Shown one piece after another: positions 39,599-45,588 of a stretch of DNA of 45,588 nt (within the stretch, counting starts at the first letter, position 1; each line of letters opens with the position of its first letter). The stretch comes from Caulobacteraceae bacterium (GTDB lineage Bacteria > Pseudomonadota > Alphaproteobacteria > Caulobacterales > Caulobacteraceae). The DNA lies in contig CANJLH010000026.1 in the NCBI GenBank assembly GCA_947475415.1, positions 1-45,588 on the forward strand. Reading direction: 5' to 3'. The position numbers and the translations under genes were made by a program. A model generated the notes under the pieces. It did not search any database and was not told where the DNA came from. It saw nothing but the letters and a program-made list of their open reading frames with translations.

Positions 39599-41743
39599 AT
39601 GTGGCGCAGGGGACTGGCCGGCTGGGCGGCTGTGGCGCTTGTGGGGACGGCCGTCGTCGCCGGTCCGGCAGTAGCGCAGCAGGCGGCCGGGCCGTTTACG
39701 GTGGCGCAGGCGGCAGCGGGCGAGGGGGTTTATGGACAGCGCTGCGCGAGCTGCCACGGGGCGGCCCTGGGCGGCACGGCCAACGGCAAGACCCTATTGG
39801 GGCCGGCAATGCTCGCGACCTGGGGGTCGCGCACCGCAGGCGAACTCGTCCAGTATATCGCCCGGGAGATGCCGCCTCGGGCCGGAGGCTCTCTAAACGC
39901 GGCCGAATATGCAGCGGTGACCGCCTTCATCCTCCAAGCCAACGGCCAATCACCCGGTCCGACGCTGCTCACCGCCGCTGCGGAGGGAAAGGTGCGGCGG
40001 GGCGGGGCCGCGGCCGCCGACCTTGGCCAGGGCCGCAATCCGCAAGCGGCGCTGTCACAGACTCGCGGACCGGAAACGAGCTATCCGCAGCGGCAGGTGG
40101 CGAACTTCCGCCCGGTCACCGAGGCGATGCTGAACGCGCCGCCGCCGGGGGACTGGCTGAGCTGGCGGCGCACCCGCGACGGCCAGGGCTACAGCCCGTT
40201 GGCCCAGATCAACACCAAGACGGTAGGCGGACTGAAGCTGGCGTGGTCGCTTTCCCTGGACGAGGGGACCCAGGCGCCGACGCCCCTGGTCCACGATGGG
40301 ACGATGTATTTCACCTCGCCAGGCGACCAGATCCTGGCGCTGGACGCCGCCACCGGCGACGTGATCTGGCAGTACCGCTACATGTCGCCGGAGGGGAAGA
40401 AGGCGCCGGCGACTGCGCCGCGCAACCTCGCCCTGTTCGGCGACAAGCTCTTTCTGGCTACCTTCGACGGCGCCATCGCGGCGATTGACGCGCGCAACGG
40501 CAAGCAGCTGTGGCGCACCCAGAAGGCCGACCCGAAGCTGGGGCTGGCCAATACCTCGGGCCCGATTATCGCCGGCGGGGTGGTGGTCACCGGCATGGGC
40601 GGCTGCCAAGCCTACAAGGAGGAGCCCTGTTTCATCAGCGGCTACAATCCGGAGACCGGCAAGGAGCTTTGGCGCACCCACACCATCGCCATGCCCGGCG
40701 AGCCCGGCTTCGACAGTTGGGGCAAGCTGGGTCCAAGGGAGCGGGCCGGCGCCGACAGCTGGATCCCCGGCAGCTACGACGCAGAGCTCAACACTTTCTA
40801 CATCGGCACCGCCCAGGCCAAGCCGTGGGCCGCGGTGAGCCGCGGGATGTCGCCCCTGGACCCGGCGCTCTACTCCAACTCGACCCTGGCGCTCGACGCC
40901 ACGACGGGCAAGATGAAGTGGTACTTCCAGCACGTGCCGGGCGAATCCCTCGATCTCGACACCGTCTACGAACGGGTGCTGGTGGACGTGGATGACAAGC
41001 CGCTGCTGATCACCATCGGCAAGGACGGCATTCTGTGGGAACTGGACCGACGGACCGGCAAGTTCCTGGACTACAGGGAAACCGTCTACCAGGACGCCTA
41101 CCTTTCAATCGACAAACAGACCGGCAAGGTGACCTACCGGCCCGACGTTATAAATGCCAAGGCGGGCGAGTTTCTCTCCTATTGCCCCGGCGCGTTGGGC
41201 GGCAAGAACTGGCAGGCCTCGGCCTATAGCCCGCAGACCGGTGCTCTTTATGTTCCGCTGCTGCAATTCTGCGGCGGCTTCATGCCGGCGCCCGCGAACC
41301 TCACCTTCGGAACCAGCAACAACGGCGTCATGGGCGACCGCAGCGACCCCAGGATACGGCGCGAGGCGCCGGGCTCAGATGGCAAACCCGGCAAGTTCAC
41401 CGCCTATGACGTGCGCACGCTCAAGGAGTTGTGGGATTACCGTCAGCGGGCGCCTTTCACCACCTCGGCCCTGACCACAGCGGGAGGATTGGTGTTCCTC
41501 GGGGATTCCGACCGCACCTTCCGGGCCTTCGACGTCAAGACCGGCAAGATCCTGTGGAAGACGCGGCTGGGCTCGCCGGCCTACGGCTTCCCGGTCACCT
41601 ATTCGGCCGGCGGCAAGCAGTACCTGGCGGTCTATTCCGCCCCGCTGTTGTGGTTCCGGCTGATCCTCGACGCCCTGCCGGACATCTACCAGACCAACGC
41701 CGGCAATGCGCTCTACGTCTTCGAGCTGCCCGACGAAAGGTAG
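39599..41743 (+). CDS. PQQ-dependent dehydrogenase with N-terminal cytochrome c domain
   Basis: This is a 714-residue periplasmic quinohemoprotein. A signal peptide ([18 protein letters not shown]) precedes a cytochrome c domain with heme motif C49-A-S-C52-H53 and a likely Met ligand in [10 protein letters not shown]. An eight-bladed PQQ propeller follows: [70 protein letters not shown]. The cysteines near PQQ are C-x7-C apart rather than the vicinal pair of methanol dehydrogenase. Classic quinohemoproteins carry the cytochrome at the C-terminus, so the order is reversed. It oxidises an alcohol or sugar and passes electrons to a terminal oxidase. GGGAGGCGACGG precedes the ATG. Confidence 0.9.
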   Translation: MWRRGLAGWAAVALVGTAVVAGPAVAQQAAGPFTVAQAAAGEGVYGQRCASCHGAALGGTANGKTLLGPAMLATWGSRTAGELVQYIAREMPPRAGGSLNAAEYAAVTAFILQANGQSPGPTLLTAAAEGKVRRGGAAAADLGQGRNPQAALSQTRGPETSYPQRQVANFRPVTEAMLNAPPPGDWLSWRRTRDGQGYSPLAQINTKTVGGLKLAWSLSLDEGTQAPTPLVHDGTMYFTSPGDQILALDAATGDVIWQYRYMSPEGKKAPATAPRNLALFGDKLFLATFDGAIAAIDARNGKQLWRTQKADPKLGLANTSGPIIAGGVVVTGMGGCQAYKEEPCFISGYNPETGKELWRTHTIAMPGEPGFDSWGKLGPRERAGADSWIPGSYDAELNTFYIGTAQAKPWAAVSRGMSPLDPALYSNSTLALDATTGKMKWYFQHVPGESLDLDTVYERVLVDVDDKPLLITIGKDGILWELDRRTGKFLDYRETVYQDAYLSIDKQTGKVTYRPDVINAKAGEFLSYCPGALGGKNWQASAYSPQTGALYVPLLQFCGGFMPAPANLTFGTSNNGVMGDRSDPRIRREAPGSDGKPGKFTAYDVRTLKELWDYRQRAPFTTSALTTAGGLVFLGDSDRTFRAFDVKTGKILWKTRLGSPAYGFPVTYSAGGKQYLAVYSAPLLWFRLILDALPDIYQTNAGNALYVFELPDER

Positions 41744-42002
41744 GCGAGATCGGATCCAGGCAAACCGCTTGAAACACTTCTGGACTGCGTCAGCCGACCA
41801 CCCAGATTTCATGGCGCAAAGCCTAATCGAGGCGGCGAGGCGCCAGCCGTTGCAAAGCAGTGCGGCGCGCGCCGTCCACTCTACCAAATGGGAACGCAGC
41901 GCTTGCCTGCCGACGGGACCGGCCATACCGTCATTTGCGGATGGCGAAGACCATCCTGGGCGCGCGCGACCCATCGCGCCGCCGCGAGCATCGGAGGAAG
42001 CT

Positions 42003-43685
42003 GTGAAACACATCCCCACCAAGCCCGGAATGCGTCTGCTGGCCGCGGGGCTCGCCGCGGGCGGCGCCCTGTTCGCCACATCTTCGCTGGCCGCACCCAC
42101 CTGCACCGTCGAAGCGATCCAGGCGATGACCACAGCCGAGGTGACCATCGTCTCGGCCACGCCGACCGCCACGCCGGTCCCTCATTGCAAGATCGACGGC
42201 TACGTCACCACGGTGAACCCGGGCCCCAACAAGGTGAACTTCCGCCTGCAGCTGCCGGACCAGGGGTGGAGTGGGCGCTACTACTTCATCGGCCTGGGGG
42301 CCACGGCTGGCTATGTCCCGACTGATTCACAGATTCCCGCCGGCAATCCTCTCGTGAAGGGCTTCGCCGTGGCCGGCACCGACACCGGCCATCAGAACCG
42401 CGCCGACTGGAGCTTCATCGAGCCGCATCCGGACCAGGGACTGGATTACACCCACCGCGGCGGCCACGTCACCGCGGTGGCGACACAGGAAATCACCCGA
42501 AAATATTACGGGCGGGCGAAGATCTTCCGTTACCACTCGGGTTGCTCGGGCGGCGGTCGGATGGGCGTGGAAGCCATCACGCGCCATCCAGAAGACTATG
42601 ACGGCGTCCTGCTCGGCGCTCCGGGCATGGGCCCCAGATTCGGGGCCGAGACCATGATGGCCTTCATCCACATGGGTCAGCAGCTGACCCGCGAGCCGGG
42701 CGCCTGGCTCTCGCCGGCGAAACTTGCGATGCTCGACCGAAAGGTGACCGCCAAATGTGACCCGCTGGACGGCGCCACCGACGGCGTCGTCTGGGAGCAC
42801 GAGGCCTGCACCTTCGACTTCAAGACCGTGGAATGTGTGTCGGGCGATGGCCCGGAGTGCCTCACCGCGCCTGAGCGGCGCACGGTCGAGGCCATTGTGC
42901 GCGGTCCGCGGGGGCCGAACGGCTCACTCATCAAGCACGGCTTCCCGATCACCAACATCAGCTCCTGGAGCTTCATCGGCGCCGAGCCGCCCTGGCCCGA
43001 CGTGACGCCCAGCAAGATGACCCCTGAGCAGCGGAGCCATGTCTCCAGCGGCTACATGATGGGCGACTCCCTGGCCAAGGCCTACTTCGGGCCGAGCTTC
43101 AACAGCCTCAGGGACTTCGATTTCAACGATCAGAAACGCATCGACGCCTGGTGGACCGCCGCGCAGCGCATTGGATACGGTACGCCCTATTCCACAGACC
43201 TCAGCGGGCTGAAGAAGTCCGGTGGCAAGGTGATCTTCTGGAACGGCGTCAGCGATCCCTGCTGCCATGACCAGGACCTGATAAGCTACTTCAACACTGC
43301 CGCAGGCAGAGTCGGCGGGCCCGCGGTGTTCGGCGGCTTCGCCCGCTTCTACAAGATCCCCGGCATGGGCCACTGTGGCGGCGGCACGGGTCCGCAGGAC
43401 ACCCCCGACCGGCTCCTCGAAGCGCTTATCGCCTGGGTCGAGCAGGACAAGGCGCCGGGCCCCGTCATCGCCCACCGCGGCGATCGGGCCCAAATGGCCT
43501 TTTCCGACCCAAAGACCGGAACCGTGTCGGGTGTGGTGGTGCCGCCGTCCGTTGGCGCCAGCCGCGACTTCCTGCTCTGCCCATATCCCACCATCGCCAG
43601 GTTCAACGGAAAGCCGGGCGGTGAAGCGGATGCAGTGAACTGGTCCTGCAAGCCATCGAAACCGACCCGCATGGCGATGAAATGA
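42003..43685 (+). CDS. tannase/feruloyl esterase-family secreted hydrolase
   Basis: The 560-residue alpha/beta-hydrolase has a signal peptide (LLAAGLAAGGALFATSSLAA). The nucleophile elbow is GCSGGGRMGVEAITRHPEDY with S182, and NGVSDPCCHDQDLISYF and GMGHCGGG give the acidic and histidine members of the triad. The cysteine next to the serine and the one next to the histidine form the bridge typical of the tannase family. It hydrolyses phenolic or other aromatic esters outside the cytoplasm. Translation begins at GTG 42003, with GGAGGAAGCT upstream; the longer frame has no signal sequence. It lies 259 bases after the PQQ dehydrogenase on the same strand, so ester cleavage followed by alcohol oxidation in the periplasm is an attractive order. 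Confidence 0.9.
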   Translation: MKHIPTKPGMRLLAAGLAAGGALFATSSLAAPTCTVEAIQAMTTAEVTIVSATPTATPVPHCKIDGYVTTVNPGPNKVNFRLQLPDQGWSGRYYFIGLGATAGYVPTDSQIPAGNPLVKGFAVAGTDTGHQNRADWSFIEPHPDQGLDYTHRGGHVTAVATQEITRKYYGRAKIFRYHSGCSGGGRMGVEAITRHPEDYDGVLLGAPGMGPRFGAETMMAFIHMGQQLTREPGAWLSPAKLAMLDRKVTAKCDPLDGATDGVVWEHEACTFDFKTVECVSGDGPECLTAPERRTVEAIVRGPRGPNGSLIKHGFPITNISSWSFIGAEPPWPDVTPSKMTPEQRSHVSSGYMMGDSLAKAYFGPSFNSLRDFDFNDQKRIDAWWTAAQRIGYGTPYSTDLSGLKKSGGKVIFWNGVSDPCCHDQDLISYFNTAAGRVGGPAVFGGFARFYKIPGMGHCGGGTGPQDTPDRLLEALIAWVEQDKAPGPVIAHRGDRAQMAFSDPKTGTVSGVVVPPSVGASRDFLLCPYPTIARFNGKPGGEADAVNWSCKPSKPTRMAMK

Positions 43686-43774
43686 GACCGACTTGCGCAC
43701 CGCGATCGGCCGCAACGCAGGATCTGGCAGGTAGCCGTTCCTGAGCCGGAGAGGCCCGCTACCCGGCGCGGTGA

Positions 43775-43960
43775 TCACACAGCCGCCCCCATCCGATGCG
43801 CCTCTGTCCGGAGCCGGCGGAGGGTCGGTCGGCAGATCAGATTCGGTTGTAGATTGAAGGCGTTGTAGATGGCCGCGTGGGTGGCGAGAAACTTCTGGGC
43901 CGAGGGCACGGACATGAACTTGTGCTGCGTTCGCTCCCGCTGCCGGAGCTGCGCACCATC
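43775..43960 (-). pseudogene. IS6-family transposase, C-terminal relic
   Basis: From about 43960 leftward, 61 codons read RQRERTQHKFMSVPSAQKFL, ATHAAIYNAFNLQPNLICRP then TLRRLRTEAHRMGAAV, closing at TGA 43775-43777. It is the C-terminal part of an IS6-family transposase (RRRER...QRFKS..SAQRFL.THAA.YN.FN.QPHLISR). An upstream in-frame TGA (43964-43966 region) and loss of similarity show that the catalytic core is gone. The remaining gap 43686-44128 holds nothing else that I recognise. It separates the tannase gene from the epoxide hydrolase. Confidence 0.7.
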
Positions 43961-44128
43961 TCAGTCAGATGCCAGGGGCCGCCGGCTTGAGGCGTGAACG
44001 CCGCAGATTCTGGGCGAGGAGCCGGCCGAACTTCAAGGTTGAAGGCCGGGTCAGGGTCTACACTTATTGTATTCAAGCCACGATTCAACGGTCAGGCGAT
44101 TGCATCTGACCGCATCGTGCTTTCGCGT

Positions 44129-45295
44129 CTAGCGATACCCCGCGAAGGCGACGCGCAGACTTTCGATCAGCGGCCGTCGGCCGTCCAGCCCCGGGAAGTG
44201 GCCGCCAAAGGGGGCGACCTCGTAGTCGGCCACATTGTAGCTTCGCTCGGCCGTCCGCCGCGGCGCCGGCAGGCTGACGTCGTCGGGGAACAGACAGAAG
44301 TGGCTGGGGGTCTCGATCCGACGGCCCGGCGGCAGGATGAAAGCCGAGCCGTCCACCAGATACTTGTACATCCAATAGGCCGGCCCCGGGCCCGGCAACC
44401 AATGGAACATGATGTTGGTGATCAGGTCGTCGATCTCCATCGGCGGCGGCGCGTCCTTGCCCCAGGACGCGCTCCAGCGCTGGAACTTCTCCAGGATCCA
44501 GCCCGCCAGGCCGGCCGGCGAATCGGTCAGGCCGTAGGCGAGGGTCTGCGGCCGGGTGCCGTGCTGGGTGGAATAGCCAACTTCCCGCGTCATGCGCGCG
44601 GCCTGGGCCTCATAATAGGCCAGTTCCTCGGCATCTGGGGCCGCATCCCCTGGCTCCGGCGGCGTGCGCACGATCGCCAAGGTCAGGTGGATGGCGGCCA
44701 ACCGGTCGGGGTGATCCAAGGCGAGCCAGGAAGTGATGGCGGCGCCCCAGTCGCTGCCGTGGGCCACATAGCGATCAAACCCCAACTCATCGCACATCAG
44801 CCCATGCCACATGCCACCCACCTCGCGCGGCGAGATCGGCACGCGGGACGGGTCCGACCAACCGTAACCCGGCAGGCCCGGAACCACGACGGTGAAGGCG
44901 TCCTTCACGTCGCCGCCGAACCGCTCAGGATGGGCCAGCGGCTCGATCATCTCGGCGAACTCGATGATACTGCCCGGCCAGCCGTGGCTGAGCACCAGCG
45001 GTAGCGGATTGGGCCCCGACCCCGGCTCGATGATCGTCTGCACCCGCATGTCGCCCACCGGGATCAGATATTGTGCGAAGCGGTTCAGCCGCGCCTCCTG
45101 GGCGCGCCAGTCATAACGTTCGCGCCAGTAGTCGAGGAACTCTCGCATATAGGCGAGCGTGGTTCCGTATTCCCACGGCGCGCCGCCCTGCGGCTCCTGG
45201 GCCGGCAATCGGGTGCGCTTCAGGCGCAGGGCCAGGTCGTCCAGCTCAGCCTGGGGAACTTCCATGCGGAACCGATGGGCCTCGACGTCCTTCAT
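44129..45295 (-). CDS. epoxide hydrolase (EHN-type alpha/beta-hydrolase)
   Basis: This is a 388-residue protein of the microsomal-type epoxide hydrolase family. The N-terminal EHN domain (PQAELDDLALRLKRTRLPAQ, YMREFLDYWRERYDWRAQEA) is followed by the oxyanion motif LSHGWPGSIIEF, the nucleophile D182 in HGSDWGAAITSW, cap-domain tyrosines in GPAYWMYKYLV, and the catalytic histidine in PFGGHFPGLDG. It converts epoxides to diols without cofactors. No signal peptide is present. It is a single gene running opposite to the tannase gene. The P450 at 8359 could supply an epoxide, but their distance makes this only a guess. Confidence 0.92.
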   Translation of the reverse strand: MKDVEAHRFRMEVPQAELDDLALRLKRTRLPAQEPQGGAPWEYGTTLAYMREFLDYWRERYDWRAQEARLNRFAQYLIPVGDMRVQTIIEPGSGPNPLPLVLSHGWPGSIIEFAEMIEPLAHPERFGGDVKDAFTVVVPGLPGYGWSDPSRVPISPREVGGMWHGLMCDELGFDRYVAHGSDWGAAITSWLALDHPDRLAAIHLTLAIVRTPPEPGDAAPDAEELAYYEAQAARMTREVGYSTQHGTRPQTLAYGLTDSPAGLAGWILEKFQRWSASWGKDAPPPMEIDDLITNIMFHWLPGPGPAYWMYKYLVDGSAFILPPGRRIETPSHFCLFPDDVSLPAPRRTAERSYNVADYEVAPFGGHFPGLDGRRPLIESLRVAFAGYR

Positions 45296-45588
45296 AGCGG
45301 GCTCCTTCTTTGGCGCGGAGCCAGATTGGAGCCGTCGGCGCAGGACTGCAACCCAGATGGAGGCGCAGCGCTGATCCGGGCCTGAAAACGGTATTGGGAG
45401 TGAAAAAAATCCCTGGGATTCAAAAAACCGAGGATCAATCCCATGTGTGGATGGCCCCCGTCTCGCAAGAGGATTTTGATGGCTTTTGGCGTGGGTTGGG
45501 TTCGCTTGCGTCCATGTGTTCGGCCTGTAGCGCAGCTTTATGTGGCTGCTGGCCTGGATGGGTTTCGCGGACCGGTCTCACATCATAC
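45296..45588. other. gene-free end of window
   Basis: No supported gene is seen. The stretch 45395-45435 has A-rich runs and a GATTC/GGATC pattern. From ATG 45443 a frame stays open to the window edge (about 48 codons, Arg/Pro/Val-rich) but has no ribosome site and no recognisable similarity. It may be the start of a gene or element continuing beyond the window. Confidence 0.3.

Noticed and set aside
23945..44105. 12-base match ATTGCATCTGAC near 23948 and near 44099
   Set aside because: Many such 12-base matches are expected by chance in a 45-kb window, and no longer similarity surrounds them.
1..45588. CRISPR arrays, tRNA and rRNA genes
   Set aside because: No regularly spaced repeats, tRNA cloverleaf with TTCGA loop, or rRNA-like stretches were seen on reading the window.

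Overview
The window is GC-rich DNA with alphaproteobacterial features: dense operons of paired SDRs, amidohydrolases and VOC proteins, spinster-like MFS carriers, TonB receptors, a tannase-type esterase and a PQQ dehydrogenase. The best fit is Caulobacterales (Phenylobacterium-like) or Sphingomonadales. That placement is inferred from gene content and from one CTCGGG-type palindrome; no rRNA or marker gene is present. No tRNA, rRNA or CRISPR was seen. The region looks accessory: one IS3-family end and at least five decayed IS6-family transposase fragments lie between the modules.

Layout. (1) 1-1350: the 5' end of an IS3-family orfA and the IS end interrupt a TonB-dependent receptor, of which only the C-terminal barrel remains; an IS6 relic follows. 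(2) 1.5-23.5 kb: a catabolic island with two zinc-type alcohol dehydrogenases, a GMC oxidoreductase, a metallo-beta-lactamase/alkyl-sulfatase-like protein with altered metal ligands, two paralogous MFS carriers, two paralogous lipocalin/CrtC-like proteins, a P450, two VOC proteins, two amidohydrolases, two TIM-barrel isomerase-like proteins, three SDRs, a SnoaL-like protein and a sulfotransferase-like protein. Eight of these form one long minus-strand operon (20114 to 12636). The substrate cannot be read from sequence; a cyclic, terpenoid-, steroid- or aromatic-like molecule is a reasonable guess.

(3) 23.6-38.3 kb: an efflux and sulfur-stress module bracketed by two IS6-family N-terminal fragments in the same orientation. 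It holds a MacB/FtsX-type ABC efflux operon (ATPase, permease, HlyD-like adaptor), whose probable divergent MerR regulator survives only as a relic, and a Met/His-rich Spy/CpxP-like periplasmic protein. It also holds a divergon: leftward SQR (broken by one in-frame TAA), TrxC, a DUF2892 membrane protein and a TolC-like channel; rightward a decayed ArsR, a rhodanese, an RND adaptor lipoprotein, an RND pump and an intact BigR/SqrR-like ArsR. The arrangement suggests that reactive-sulfur sensing and chemistry are wired to a tripartite RND pump. This is the most interesting system in the window.

(4) 38.4-45.3 kb: catabolic genes resume with an NAD-dependent epimerase-like protein, a PQQ dehydrogenase with an N-terminal cytochrome c domain, a secreted tannase/feruloyl esterase-like enzyme, another IS6 relic and an epoxide hydrolase. 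The last ~290 bases hold no gene that I can support.
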